DNA of 64,000 nucleotides, from assembly GCA_000980495.1 (NCBI GenBank), contig LARN01000006.1, positions 51,001 through 115,000 of the forward strand, given 5' to 3'. This stretch comes from Acinetobacter sp. N54.MGS-139 (GTDB lineage: Bacteria; Pseudomonadota; Gammaproteobacteria; Burkholderiales; Burkholderiaceae_F). Of the stretch, positions 29,654 through 39,426 are shown piece after piece. The position numbers and the translations under genes were made by a program. Every line of letters begins with the position of its first letter. Position 1 is the first letter of the stretch. The notes under the pieces were generated by a model. The model was not told the DNA's origin. It did not search any database and was given only the letters and a program-made list of their open reading frames with translations.

Positions 29654-29675
29654 TAGGATCCTCTAACGTGGCTTA

Positions 29676-31217
29676 TTAAAAAGCACCGGATTTCTTGAAC
29701 TCTTTAACTGCTTCAGTCAAGAGCTGTTCGTCTTCCTTGGACAGGGCTTTCTGCTGTTCAATGCGGTCAATCAGATCAGCATGATTGATCTTCATGTAAT
29801 CCTGCATAGCAGCTTCAACCTTAAGAGCATCCTTAACTTCGACGTCATCATAAGCGCCGATGTTGATGGCGAACAGAACCAATGCTTCTTCCCAAACCTG
29901 CAGCGGCTGATACTGATCCTGTTTCATCAGTTCAGTAACGATACGGCCGCGTTCGAGCTGTTTGCGGGTTGCTTCGTCAAGGTCGCTGGCGAACTGGGCG
30001 AAAGCGGCAAGTTCACGGTACTGTGCAAGGGCCAAACGAACGCCGCCGCCAAGTTTCTTAATAACTTTGGTCTGAGCAGCTCCGCCGACTCGAGAAACAG
30101 AAATACCGGGGTTGATAGCAGGACGGATACCGGCGTTGAAAAGGTCGGTTTCCAAGAAGATCTGACCGTCAGTAATAGAAATCACGTTGGTCGGAACGAA
30201 AGCGGTAACGTCACCGGCCTGTGTTTCAATGATCGGGAGAGCGGTCATAGAACCGGTCTTACCCTTAACGGCACCCTTAGTGAAACGTTCTACGTACTCG
30301 GGGTTCACACGAGCAGCTCTTTCGAGCAGACGGCTGTGGAGGTAGAAAACGTCGCCAGGGTAGGCTTCACGTCCTGGCGGACGGCGAAGCAGCAGGGAAA
30401 TCTGACGATAAGCCCAGGCCTGTTTTGTTAAGTCATCATAGACGATGAGGGAGTCTTCACCGCGGTCGCGGAAATATTCACCCATTGTTGCACCGGCATA
30501 AGGAGCAATGTATTGCATAGCAGCAGACTCGGATGCGGAGGCAGCAACAACGATGGTGTATTCCAATGCGCCGTATTCTTCGAGTTTACGAACAACGTTA
30601 GCGATTGTGGAAGCCTTCTGACCGATAGCAACGTAGATACAGGTCAGATCTTTACCCTTCTGGTTGATGATCGTGTCGATCGCAACAGCAGTCTTACCTG
30701 TCTGGCGGTCGCCAATGATCAACTCACGCTGTCCGCGGCCGATAGGAACCATGGAGTCAATAGACTTCAGACCTGTCTGAACCGGCTGGCTAACAGACTG
30801 ACGTTCAATAACGCCGGGAGCAACTTTTTCGACAACGTCAAATTCAGTCGTTTCGATCGGGCCTTTACCGTCGATCGGCTGACCCAAGGCGTTAACAACA
30901 CGGCCTTTCAGTGCGGGTCCGACGGGAACCTGCAGAATGCGGCCGGTAGTCTTAACGATGTCGCCTTCAGTAATATGTGTGTAGTCGCCCAAAATAACGG
31001 CACCGACGGAATCTCTTTCAAGGTTAAGAGCAAGACCGTATGTGTTATTCGGGAATTCAAGCATTTCGCCCTGCATCACGTCAGAAAGACCGTGAACACG
31101 GCAAATACCGTCGGTAACGGAGACAACCGTACCTTCAGTGCGAAGGTTGGTATTCAAACCCATACCTTCGATTCGCTGCTTCAGCAGCTCGCTAATCTCA
31201 CTCGGATTGAGTTGCAT
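29676..31217 (-). CDS. atpA: ATP synthase F1 subunit alpha
   Basis: 513 residues, the same length as E. coli AtpA. Nucleotide-binding Walker [11 protein letters not shown] (~169-178), the signature [17 protein letters not shown] and the arginine finger region (SRVGG) are visible. Non-catalytic nucleotide-binding subunit of the F1 hexamer. It follows atpH after 18 bases. Confidence 0.99.
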   Translation of the reverse strand: MQLNPSEISELLKQRIEGMGLNTNLRTEGTVVSVTDGICRVHGLSDVMQGEMLEFPNNTYGLALNLERDSVGAVILGDYTHITEGDIVKTTGRILQVPVGPALKGRVVNALGQPIDGKGPIETTEFDVVEKVAPGVIERQSVSQPVQTGLKSIDSMVPIGRGQRELIIGDRQTGKTAVAIDTIINQKGKDLTCIYVAIGQKASTIANVVRKLEEYGALEYTIVVAASASESAAMQYIAPYAGATMGEYFRDRGEDSLIVYDDLTKQAWAYRQISLLLRRPPGREAYPGDVFYLHSRLLERAARVNPEYVERFTKGAVKGKTGSMTALPIIETQAGDVTAFVPTNVISITDGQIFLETDLFNAGIRPAINPGISVSRVGGAAQTKVIKKLGGGVRLALAQYRELAAFAQFASDLDEATRKQLERGRIVTELMKQDQYQPLQVWEEALVLFAINIGAYDDVEVKDALKVEAAMQDYMKINHADLIDRIEQQKALSKEDEQLLTEAVKEFKKSGAF

Positions 31218-31235
31218 AGCTTTTCAACTCCGTAA

Positions 31236-31784
31236 TTAACTTGTGAGGGCAGACTGCATCTCTGCAAGCCGCGCCTTAACTGTTCCATCAAGAACCTTGT
31301 CCCCGACAATGACTCTTACGCCGCCGATGAGGTCTTTGTCAACCACGACTTTCGGCAAGAGCTTAATTCCGGGAAACTTTTTATCCAAGGCTTTGATAAG
31401 GTCCGCTACCTGATCATCCGATAAGGGGAAGGCCGTTTCAATTGTGACATCGGCTTCCTTGTTTTCGTGATTCAGTAATTCGCGGTACTGTGCAGTGATC
31501 TGCGGGAGGGCTTCGATTCTGCCGTTCTGGATGACTAACTTAAGAAGGTTCTCAGCTTCTTGCGGAACGGCCTTATCCAGCATTCCTCTGATAAGTTCGT
31601 AAATCTGATCCGAGCTCAAAGAGGGATCGCTAGCGAGTTCTTTAAGCTTCGGGTCGGCGACAATCTCATCAATGGTGTCGAGGACGGGAATAAGCTTTTG
31701 TGCTAAGCCCTCTTCCTTACTATCTTTGACGGCCTTCAGCAAAGCTTCGGCATAAGGCCGTGCAATTGTTGAGATCTCTGCCAT
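31236..31784 (-). CDS. atpH: ATP synthase F1 subunit delta
   Basis: 182 residues. OSCP/delta family: the N-terminal STIARPYAEALLKAVKDS helix and the C-terminal GGVRVIVGDKVLDGTVKARLAEMQ motif. It joins F1 to the b-subunit stalk. It begins 2 bases after the atpF stop codon. Confidence 0.97.
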   Translation of the reverse strand: MAEISTIARPYAEALLKAVKDSKEEGLAQKLIPVLDTIDEIVADPKLKELASDPSLSSDQIYELIRGMLDKAVPQEAENLLKLVIQNGRIEALPQITAQYRELLNHENKEADVTIETAFPLSDDQVADLIKALDKKFPGIKLLPKVVVDKDLIGGVRVIVGDKVLDGTVKARLAEMQSALTS

Positions 31785-31786
31785 GA

Positions 31787-32257
31787 TTACAGTTTCGCCT
31801 TAAGTTGGTCAAGCAATTGCTGGTGAGCGGAAGCGTCGACTTCCTTACCCAAAATCTGGGAAGCGCCGGAAACAGCCAGCTGAGCAACCTGATCTCTCAA
31901 GGCGTCGCGGGCAGACTGAACTTCCTGAGCTGCCTGAGCACGAGCAGCGGCGATAATCTTATCGGCCTCGACTTGTGCCTGAGCTTTTGCTTCTTCGATA
32001 ATGGCTTGGCCACGCTTTTCGCCCTGGGCCACGATGACCTGCGACTGGGCACGTGCAGCGGCTTCAATAGAAGCGCCTTCTTTCTTGGCTTCTTCCAAAG
32101 CATGTTCGCCGCGATCAGCTGCGGCCAGGCCGTCAGCTATCTTTTTCTGCCGCTCTTCGATTGCTCGATTGAGCGGTGGCCAAATGAACTTCATGGTGAT
32201 CCAGGCACCGACGAAGAACACGGCCATCTGTACGAACAATGTGGCATTAATGTTCAT
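31787..32257 (-). CDS. atpF: ATP synthase Fo subunit b
   Basis: 156 residues (E. coli 156). One N-terminal transmembrane helix (NATLFVQMAVFFVGAWITMKFIWPPL) is followed by a long charged coiled coil rich in Ala, Glu and Gln. It forms the peripheral stalk. There is one b gene only, so a homodimer is expected. Confidence 0.97.
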   Translation of the reverse strand: MNINATLFVQMAVFFVGAWITMKFIWPPLNRAIEERQKKIADGLAAADRGEHALEEAKKEGASIEAAARAQSQVIVAQGEKRGQAIIEEAKAQAQVEADKIIAAARAQAAQEVQSARDALRDQVAQLAVSGASQILGKEVDASAHQQLLDQLKAKL

Positions 32258-32327
32258 TTTCTAATCCCTTAAGCACTCGGGATCCGAGTGCAGTTTGTCT
32301 ATGGAAACCTGTTGGATGGTTGGCTTA

Positions 32328-32603
<276 letters not shown>

Positions 32604-32621
32604 TCAAAAGAAAGAAAAGAA

Positions 32622-33449
32622 TTAGTGTCCTTCGTGAGACTGACCAATGTAGACGAGAGTCAACATCATCATAATGAAGGCCTGAAGCAACACGATAAGA
32701 ATATGGAATAACCACCAGCAGAGACCGGCAAAGAACTGACCGAGTACACCGAAAGCAGCAAGTCCGACTTCTCCTTCCCAAAGCATTCCGGTGAGGAGCG
32801 CAATGAGGAAGAACAAGAGTTCACCCGCATACATATTACCGAAAAGTCGCATGCCGAGAGAAACTGTTTTTGCCAAATATTCAATGATATTCAGCAGGAA
32901 ATTGAACGGCCAGAGAAGGATGAAGTTACCGAAAGGAGCAGTGAAAAGCTCTTTTCCGAAACCGGCCGGTCCCTTAATTTTGATACCGTAGTAAATCATC
33001 AGCAGCAGTACGCCGACGGAAATACCCATTGAACCATTAAGGTCAGCGGTAGGCAGAGGACGCATGTAATGAATGCCGAACCAGCCGCAAATGGCAGGAA
33101 TCAAGTCAACCGGAATAAGGTCGATGGCGTTCATCAGAGTGACCCAAACAAACACGGTCAAAGCCAGAGGAGCGATAAAGGTGCGGTCTCCGTGAACAAT
33201 GGATTTAGCCTGTTCCGAAACCATATCGACGAGCATTTCAACTGCGCACTGCCACTTACCCGGGACGCCGCTTGTCGCTTTTTTGGCTGCACTGTACATG
33301 AGCCAAACTGCCAACAGCATCATAAGGATAGAGAAAACAGCGGTGTCGAAGTTAAAAACGCTGAAGTCGACAATGCTTCCTTGCTTAGCACCAATGTTGT
33401 TTAAATGCGTCAAATGGTGCTGAATATACTCAGTAGCCGTGCCTGCCAT
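32622..33449 (-). CDS. atpB: ATP synthase Fo subunit a
   Basis: 275 residues with five to six transmembrane helices. The conserved [20 protein letters not shown] helix carries the essential Arg, and the C-terminal [19 protein letters not shown] is typical of proteobacterial AtpB. It forms the proton half-channels beside the c ring. Confidence 0.98.
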   Translation of the reverse strand: MAGTATEYIQHHLTHLNNIGAKQGSIVDFSVFNFDTAVFSILMMLLAVWLMYSAAKKATSGVPGKWQCAVEMLVDMVSEQAKSIVHGDRTFIAPLALTVFVWVTLMNAIDLIPVDLIPAICGWFGIHYMRPLPTADLNGSMGISVGVLLLMIYYGIKIKGPAGFGKELFTAPFGNFILLWPFNFLLNIIEYLAKTVSLGMRLFGNMYAGELLFFLIALLTGMLWEGEVGLAAFGVLGQFFAGLCWWLFHILIVLLQAFIMMMLTLVYIGQSHEGH

Positions 33450-33468
33450 GATTCGTTTATTCCTTCAA

Positions 33469-33813
33469 TTATTTCCTGCTTGCCAAAGCAAAAATATGAC
33501 TTAGTAAAACTATTCCAGCTGACAAAATAAATGGCAGCCAGCTTAATTCTTTATAAAACAAAGCGACGCTGAAAAATCCTAAGATTACCAGCGACACTTT
33601 TATGAATTCGTATAAGAAGATTGCTAACGGATGGGCTTGCTGATTCCGAAACAAATGCATCAGTAAGACGACGAGCATTGAAGGGAGTGCACAAACCAAA
33701 CCGCCCAAGAGGGATGAAATTCCGGCCACAGAACCAGCCGCAACCCAAGAAACAAGGCTACAAAGAATAACGGCTCCGCTCTGCCAGAAAACAGTTCTTC
33801 TCAAGGCCTTCAT
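33469..33813 (-). CDS. atpI: ATP synthase subunit I
   Basis: 114 residues with four hydrophobic segments (about 11-27, 30-49, 66-86, 90-110). The conserved SVAGISSLLGGLVCALPSMLVVLLM and FKVSLVILGF-like helices fit AtpI (PF03899), which assists c-ring assembly and possibly Mg2+ supply. First gene of the atp operon, with an AAGGAGA ribosome site and a promoter at 33864-33892. Confidence 0.93.
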   Translation of the reverse strand: MKALRRTVFWQSGAVILCSLVSWVAAGSVAGISSLLGGLVCALPSMLVVLLMHLFRNQQAHPLAIFLYEFIKVSLVILGFFSVALFYKELSWLPFILSAGIVLLSHIFALASRK

Positions 33814-33863
33814 GGTCTTAAAAATCTCCTTGTTTCCCGTCCTGACAGCAAAAATCCGAATGC

Positions 33864-33892
33864 ATTCTAATGAGTTAGGTCAAAATGAGCAA
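33864..33892 (-). promoter_or_regulatory. promoter of the atp operon
   Basis: On the minus strand TTGCTC (-35, 33887-33892) and TAGAAT (-10, 33864-33869) are separated by 17 bases, about 50 bases upstream of atpI. Confidence 0.5.
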
Positions 33893-33949
33893 CTGAATCA
33901 ATCAATTATCATCCGTTTGAATGAAGGGTTTGTTCCAATAAATATGGCT

Positions 33950-34849
33950 TTATTTATTGCTTATCGATCTCAAAAGATCAAGAATTGCGGCGAATTCTTT
34001 TTCATTTTTAAATGAAATCTGTAAGTTACCTCTTCCTTTAGAATTTGATACAAGTTTTACATCTGTATTCAGGATTTTTGACAACTCATTCTCAAATTTT
34101 ATAAATTCCGAGCTCTTTTGCGCCGTTTTATGAGGATTCTCGCTTGTATTTTCCCTTTCTTTATAGCGAGAAACATACTCTTCCGTCTGTCTGACGGAAA
34201 GTCCTTTGTCTTTGATTTGCTGAGCCAGCCAAACTTGCTGCTCCTCCGGAAGAGAGAGAAGGGCTCTCGCGTGACCCATTTCAATTTCTCCGGCCCTGAG
34301 CATCGCCTTAACAGCTTCCGGTAATCCTAATAAACGAAGAAGATTAGAGATCATCGGTCTGGACCGACCAATAGCCTCCGCAACACCTTCATGACTATAC
34401 TTAAATTCTTCAATCAGCCTTTGAATTCCTTCCGCGGTTTCCAAAGCATTCAGATCTTTTCTCTGGAGATTTTCAACAAGGCCAACAATCATGGCCTGTT
34501 TGTCGCTCACATCTAAAATTGTCACAGGAACCTTTTTCAGTCCCGCTAACTTCGCAGCCTGGTACCGTCTTTCTCCGGCCAAAATTTCATACTTATCGGA
34601 AGACAGCTTCCGCACAACTATCGGATTTAAGATTCCATTTTGCTTAATCGACTGAGCCAATTCGGACAACCCCGAATTTTCTACGTCGTTTCTTGGTTGG
34701 AACTTACCCGGCTTGAGGGACGAAAGAGGCAAAGAACTCTTAGGTTCCGGAACCTTTGGGTTGTCTATTACATCGGCAACGTTTTTCATACTAAAAACGC
34801 TGTCCATATTTTTTCCTAATCCTTTTCTAACAACCACTTCAACCCTCAC
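33950..34849 (-). CDS. parB: chromosome partitioning protein ParB
   Basis: 299 residues. The usual ParB N-terminus is seen (RKGLGKNMDSVF), then the CTP-binding/CTPase domain with GERRYQAAKLAG, a central helix-turn-helix (KYSHEGVAEAIGRSRPMISNLLRLLGLP) and a C-terminal dimerisation domain. ParB loads at parS and spreads as a CTP-dependent clamp. The start is a GTG that overlaps the end of parA by 11 bases. Two parS-like sites are 8-9 kb away in the mnmE/mnmG region. Confidence 0.97.
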   Translation of the reverse strand: MRVEVVVRKGLGKNMDSVFSMKNVADVIDNPKVPEPKSSLPLSSLKPGKFQPRNDVENSGLSELAQSIKQNGILNPIVVRKLSSDKYEILAGERRYQAAKLAGLKKVPVTILDVSDKQAMIVGLVENLQRKDLNALETAEGIQRLIEEFKYSHEGVAEAIGRSRPMISNLLRLLGLPEAVKAMLRAGEIEMGHARALLSLPEEQQVWLAQQIKDKGLSVRQTEEYVSRYKERENTSENPHKTAQKSSEFIKFENELSKILNTDVKLVSNSKGRGNLQISFKNEKEFAAILDLLRSISNK

Positions 34850-35636
34850 GCTTTCTATTTTTGAGAAGTTTTTTGAGCTTGTCTTTCTTCACAAGTTCTT
34901 CTGCAAAAGATTTATAGGATACGGCGCCCCTTGATGAAGGATCATACTGAATCCCTGAAAGGCCATAACTGGGAGCTTCTGCGAGCCGAACATTTGTAGG
35001 AATAACTGAAGAGAAAACCGACGACCCGAAATACCCGGAGAGCTGCTCGCTAACTTCGCGCTGAAGGGTAATACGCGGATCAAACTTCACTCTCAAAAGA
35101 CCGGTAATCACCAAACCGCTGTTCACTTGCTCTCGAACTGCGCGAATACTTAACAATAGGTCTGAAACACCTTCAAGAGAATAGTATTCGCACGTCATCG
35201 GAATAATTAGACCGTCTGCGGCACAGAACGCATTGATAGTCAGAATTGAAAGAGTTGGAGGGCAGTCAATAATGATAACGTCATATTGCCCCGACACTTC
35301 GTCCAGCTTCGTCTTTAACCTCAGCTCTTTCCTCGTTACAGACAATAACTCTTCCTCGGCCGCGGCAAGCTTTCGATTAGAACCTAGAATGTCGTATCCG
35401 GAAGTAGAGTGAGTGATCACTTTCTTTACATCCGCTCTGTCCAACAATACCTCGTAAACAGATTGAACAAGGTTATTCTTCTCAAGCCCGCTCCCTGTCG
35501 TTGCATTCCCCTGTGGGTCAAGGTCAACCAACAAAACATTAAAAGACAGCTGAGACAACGCAGCAGCTAAGTTAACGGCTGTGGTCGTTTTTCCTACACC
35601 GCCCTTTTGATTAGCTATACAGTAAATTTTTGCCAT
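34839..35636 (-). CDS. parA: chromosome partitioning ATPase ParA
   Basis: 265 residues. Deviant Walker A KGGVGKTTTAVNLAAAL at ~10-26 and DLDPQGNATTGSG define the ParA/Soj family. IIDCPPTLSILTINAF is the Walker B region. It works with ParB to move origin regions. Unlike the usual rsmG-parA-parB order, it is separated from rsmG by a ~4.7 kb plus-strand block (Mla-like genes and a flavodoxin-like gene). Confidence 0.97.
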   Translation of the reverse strand: MAKIYCIANQKGGVGKTTTAVNLAAALSQLSFNVLLVDLDPQGNATTGSGLEKNNLVQSVYEVLLDRADVKKVITHSTSGYDILGSNRKLAAAEEELLSVTRKELRLKTKLDEVSGQYDVIIIDCPPTLSILTINAFCAADGLIIPMTCEYYSLEGVSDLLLSIRAVREQVNSGLVITGLLRVKFDPRITLQREVSEQLSGYFGSSVFSSVIPTNVRLAEAPSYGLSGIQYDPSSRGAVSYKSFAEELVKKDKLKKLLKNRKREG

Positions 35637-35881
35637 GTTGTCTATATATTCCGAAAATTTTCAAGCCGATTAGTAAATTCCTTAATTTTACCCAATTAGG
35701 GAAAAAGGGTTTTGGCTGCTTACCTTTTAGTAACGACAGGCATGATTTTCTGTCTTCCTGGATTAGAGTCGAATACATTTATCAAAATCCGGAATGACCC
35801 AATCTACACACTCACCGAGGGAGATGCCTACCAAGGAGGCTAGAATTTCTGCATCTACCGAACTAATTTTCTACTGATTAG

Positions 35882-36946
35882 ATGGATAAGCAACTTTCGA
35901 TCAAACTCCCTTCGTCTCTCACTGCAGAGACCTCTGTGAAAATTTGGGAGCAGGTCCTCGGGGCGGAAAGTTCAGGGCAGACTATCTTTGACGCATCGGA
36001 CCTTACTTTTTGCGATGAGTCCGGTTTAACACTCCTATATGAGCTGCGGTCGAAGCCCAACGGTTTTAAACTTATCAACGTCTCACCCAGCATTGAGGCC
36101 CTTTACGGCACGATGCTGAAGAATTTTTCTCCGAAACCCGTTGAGAAAAAATCTCTGGACATTGTAAGCAGTCTCGGAAAGTGGCTTCACGACACTGCTT
36201 CTTCCACCAAGCAAAGTATTACTTTTTTAGGTTCAGCCTGCTGCGCTCTGACTGAGGTGCTGCTGCATCCGTCTCAAATCCGTTTCGGAGAAATTCTTTC
36301 CGTATCCGATGAAGCCGGCAGCAGGGCTGTAGGAATTATCTGCCTCATCGGTTTCTTAATGGGCGTCATTATTGCTTTTGAAACTGCTTTGGTCGCCCAA
36401 ATTTTCGGAGCCGTTATTTTCGTAGTCAACGGAATCGGAATTGCAATGACAAGAGAATTAGGACCTCTCATGACAGCAATTCTCTTTGCCGGCCGAAGCG
36501 GCTCTGCCTTCGCGGCTCAACTCGGAACCCAAAAGGTCAACGAAGAGTTAAATGCCTTAACGACTTTTGGTCTGAGCCCTATGTACTTTTTAGTCGTTCC
36601 TCGCCTGATCGCTTCCTCTCTTGTAGTGCCGTTATTGTCCGTCTTTGCAACGATTCTCGGCATCCTTGGCGGAGGTTTAGTCATGGCGATGTATGACATT
36701 ACCTATACCCAGTTTTATGTGCAGCTGCTCAAATCCGTAACTGTGACAGATATTGTTTTCGGGTTAGTTAAAGCTGTGATTTTCGGTTTTGTAATTGCAC
36801 TTATCGGATGTCAATGCGGTATGAACACCGGTGCCGGCGCAGCAGCAGTTGGTTCTTCTACGACGAAATCCGTTGTTAAAAGCATCATTTGGATTGTCGT
36901 AATCGACGGCGCAGCCGCCCTGCTGACTAATAGGTTGGGAATATGA
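35882..36946 (+). CDS. mlaE: MlaE-family lipid ABC transporter permease with N-terminal STAS domain
   Basis: 354 residues. Residues ~1-90 form a STAS domain (FDASDLTFCDESGLTLLYEL), equivalent to MlaB. Residues ~110-354 are a MlaE/YrbE permease with VIIAFETALVAQIFGA, MTRELGPLMTAILFAGRSGSAFAAQLGT and GCQCGMNTGAGAAAVGSSTT. In E. coli these are two proteins, so this is a natural MlaB-MlaE fusion, seen in other lineages too. It likely moves phospholipids between membranes with the next three genes. No good ribosome site precedes the ATG. Its stop overlaps mlaF by four bases. Confidence 0.92.
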   Translation: MDKQLSIKLPSSLTAETSVKIWEQVLGAESSGQTIFDASDLTFCDESGLTLLYELRSKPNGFKLINVSPSIEALYGTMLKNFSPKPVEKKSLDIVSSLGKWLHDTASSTKQSITFLGSACCALTEVLLHPSQIRFGEILSVSDEAGSRAVGIICLIGFLMGVIIAFETALVAQIFGAVIFVVNGIGIAMTRELGPLMTAILFAGRSGSAFAAQLGTQKVNEELNALTTFGLSPMYFLVVPRLIASSLVVPLLSVFATILGILGGGLVMAMYDITYTQFYVQLLKSVTVTDIVFGLVKAVIFGFVIALIGCQCGMNTGAGAAAVGSSTTKSVVKSIIWIVVIDGAAALLTNRLGI

Positions 36947-37707
36947 TGGATACGAATATAAATTCCGTAATAAGTGTACGCAACCTCACTATGGGCTGGC
37001 CGGGGAAAGTGCTTCTGGAGAACGTATCTTTCGACATTTATGAAAAACAAATTGTTTTCATAATGGGCGGCTCCGGATGCGGAAAATCCACTTTGATGAA
37101 AACGATCATTGGTTTGAATCCGCCCATGGCCGGAGACATACTTATTCGGGGAAAAAGTATTATCGATTCCGGAAAGGAAATTCCTGAAATTCAACGCAGC
37201 TTAGGAATCATGTATCAAAGCGGAGCGTTGTTTGGATCTCTAACTGTATTGGAAAACGTCCGGTTCCCGCTTGATCAATTTTCGAAACTCCCTCTGGAAG
37301 CTAGGAACCTGACTGCGCAAATGCTTCTGAACGCCATGGAAATGCCTGGTTCGGCCAACTTAACTCCCGGAGAGCTTTCCGGAGGCATGATTAAAAGAGC
37401 TGGCATTGCGAGAGCACTTTCTCTCGGAGCGACAATTCTCCTCTTAGACGAACCAAGCGCCGGACTTGACCCTATTACCGCAGCAAATCTAGATCAAACA
37501 ATACGCAAACTTCGCGACAATCTCGGGGCCACATTCGTAATAGTCAGCCACGAATTGAAAAGTATTTTTAGAATCGCTGACAGATGCATCATGCTTGATC
37601 CAAAAACACGTTCCATCATTGCCGACGGAGCACCTAACGACTTACAAAAAAATTCTCCTAACCCATGGGTTAGACAGTTTTTTAATGCTCAACCTGATGC
37701 GGAGTAG
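36943..37707 (+). CDS. mlaF: MlaF-family lipid ABC transporter ATP-binding protein
   Basis: 254 residues. Walker A GGSGCGKSTLMK, Q-loop MYQSGALFGSLTVLENV (the MYQSGALF form is typical of MlaF/Ttg2A), signature LSGGMIKRAGIARAL, Walker B ILLLDEPSAGLDP and switch His in VSHE. It powers the MlaE-like permease, with which it overlaps by 4 bases. Confidence 0.95.
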   Translation: MMDTNINSVISVRNLTMGWPGKVLLENVSFDIYEKQIVFIMGGSGCGKSTLMKTIIGLNPPMAGDILIRGKSIIDSGKEIPEIQRSLGIMYQSGALFGSLTVLENVRFPLDQFSKLPLEARNLTAQMLLNAMEMPGSANLTPGELSGGMIKRAGIARALSLGATILLLDEPSAGLDPITAANLDQTIRKLRDNLGATFVIVSHELKSIFRIADRCIMLDPKTRSIIADGAPNDLQKNSPNPWVRQFFNAQPDAE

Positions 37708-37709
37708 AA

Positions 37710-38705
37710 ATGGGAGCTAAAACAAATTATTTCAGATTAGGCCTGTTTGTGGTCGCTGCTATTGCAGCGGCAGTTGCCTCTATCGTTATCCTTCTCGGAC
37801 CGAGCCTTGGAAAGCCTTACGCAGAAATAGAGACATATTTTCAATTTTCTATCAGCGGGTTAGAAGTAGGAGCTCCTGTTAAATTTAGAGGCATCCAGGT
37901 CGGACAGGTGCAAGAGATTCTCCTCTCCACCGAAGCTTATCCGTCTTCCTCCCAAGAAATTCTTTCCGAGACAAAAGCGGTTGCCGTTGTAAGAATGAGG
38001 ATTGAACTAGCTGGAAAGGAAGTTGAATCACACCTTCAGGATTACATTAATCACGGTCTGAGAGTTCAAACACAGCTTGCCGGCATCACGGGCTCCCTTT
38101 ATCTCTCTTTAGATTTTCTCGATCCAAAGAAATATCCTGCAGATCGTGTTCCTTTTGACTGGAAACCAAAATACTTATTCATTCCCTCTGCACCGAGTTT
38201 GAGTAATGAAATTGTTGAGAATGTAAAAGGATTCCTTGCCAGTCTTGATTCTTTAAATATCAACAAAGATCTTCAAGAGACGGTTCCTGTCATTCAATCT
38301 CTCATCGCAAATCTTGAAAGAATCGCAAACGGAATCGATCCGTCTTCTTTTAATAAACTCGGCAGCTCTCTTTCCAGTTTGCTTAATCAAGCTGACAACA
38401 AAATCAACCAATTTGATATCAATCAGCTAAACACACTGATTGCGCAACTAGATAAGTCTGCAGAGCAAATCGGCAACCTTAGTCAGAAAGCGGAGACCAA
38501 ACAGCTCGTGACAAACCTTACCAACCTCTCACGCAACCTAAATCAAATGGTTTCCAATAATGGTTATGACGTCTCGGTCACACTCATGAACTTAAGTAAG
38601 ATCGCGCAAAACTTAAAGAATCTGACGAATAATATTTCGGGTTCTGCCTCTGAATTCCTGGCTCCAGCACCAAAAACAGTCGAACCTTTTCAAGTTAACA
38701 AATAG
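37710..38705 (+). CDS. mlaD: MCE-domain substrate-binding protein (MlaD-like)
   Basis: 331 residues. An N-terminal anchor helix (RLGLFVVAAIAAAVASIVILLG) is followed by one MCE domain (~38-125: FSISGLEVGAPVKFRGIQVGQV, then LRVQTQLAGITGSLYLSLDFLD) and a long helical/coiled-coil tail rich in Asn, Leu and Gln to ~320. The tail is much longer than in E. coli MlaD (183 residues) and recalls PqiB/LetB or actinobacterial MCE proteins, which make longer lipid channels. It begins 2 bases after mlaF. Confidence 0.92.
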   Translation: MGAKTNYFRLGLFVVAAIAAAVASIVILLGPSLGKPYAEIETYFQFSISGLEVGAPVKFRGIQVGQVQEILLSTEAYPSSSQEILSETKAVAVVRMRIELAGKEVESHLQDYINHGLRVQTQLAGITGSLYLSLDFLDPKKYPADRVPFDWKPKYLFIPSAPSLSNEIVENVKGFLASLDSLNINKDLQETVPVIQSLIANLERIANGIDPSSFNKLGSSLSSLLNQADNKINQFDINQLNTLIAQLDKSAEQIGNLSQKAETKQLVTNLTNLSRNLNQMVSNNGYDVSVTLMNLSKIAQNLKNLTNNISGSASEFLAPAPKTVEPFQVNK

Positions 38706-38713
38706 GCACGTTT

Positions 38714-39319
38714 ATGAAGAGAAGAACTCTTGCTTTAGGACTTTTAACCGGACTAACCGGCTGCTCAATCCTTCCGGAAAGACCTCCGCTAAAGCTCTAC
38801 ACACTTCTTGCAAACCTAAGCGCTCAAAACTGCAGTGCACCAAAACGCCGCCTCTCGAGCGTTCGCATCAATTCCCCTATGATCGCGTCCCCTTACGACA
38901 GTACACGTTGCTATGTATTAGCAAAGGACAGCCGAGTTTACAACACAGACATTAACCGGTTTTCGTCTAATCCGGGAAACTTTATCGGGGACGGTTTACG
39001 AGAAGTAATACAAAACTGCGGTCCGTGGAATGTTGTTCTTTCCCCTAATTCCATCAGTACTCCTGCTTATCAACTCACAGTCTTTGTTTCCAAGTTCTTC
39101 ATCAATGCTGTTCAGAAGCCATTTGCTGCGGTAGTTGAAATGGAAGTCTCAGTTATTGCAAGTGTTTCCGGAAAACTTATCTTCCACCAGACCTACTTCC
39201 AGACACAGAATGCAGCTACAGACAATATGGCCGGAGCTGTAAACGCCTTTGATATCTGCCTCGAAAATATCTTCTTGACATTAACGAACGATCTCAATAA
39301 GCAAGCTTCAAGAATGTGA
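38714..39319 (+). CDS. ABC-type transport auxiliary lipoprotein (PqiC/DUF330 family)
   Basis: 201 residues. Lipobox LTGC at residues 14-17 (LGLLTGLTGCS), then a PqiC-like domain: LYTLLANLSAQ at the start of the first strand, VRINSPMIASPYDSTRCYVL, and the C-terminal MAGAVNAFDICLENIFLTLTNDL. It is likely an outer-membrane lipoprotein partnering the MCE protein, in place of MlaA/MlaC, neither of which is encoded nearby. It follows mlaD after 8 bases. Confidence 0.85.
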   Translation: MKRRTLALGLLTGLTGCSILPERPPLKLYTLLANLSAQNCSAPKRRLSSVRINSPMIASPYDSTRCYVLAKDSRVYNTDINRFSSNPGNFIGDGLREVIQNCGPWNVVLSPNSISTPAYQLTVFVSKFFINAVQKPFAAVVEMEVSVIASVSGKLIFHQTYFQTQNAATDNMAGAVNAFDICLENIFLTLTNDLNKQASRM

Positions 39320-39426
39320 ACTTAATACTCTTGTTTTAGGAGCTGAAAATCGGAAGTTTGATTCCTTTGAGTTCAGGTTGCTCCTAAAGCAAAGAGGCAG
39401 GGAGAGAGGCCCAAGAATTTCTTGAA

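Noticed and set aside
30513..31235. 240-codon plus-strand ORF opposite atpA
   Set aside because: A reverse-frame shadow of a highly conserved gene, without ribosome site or known domain.
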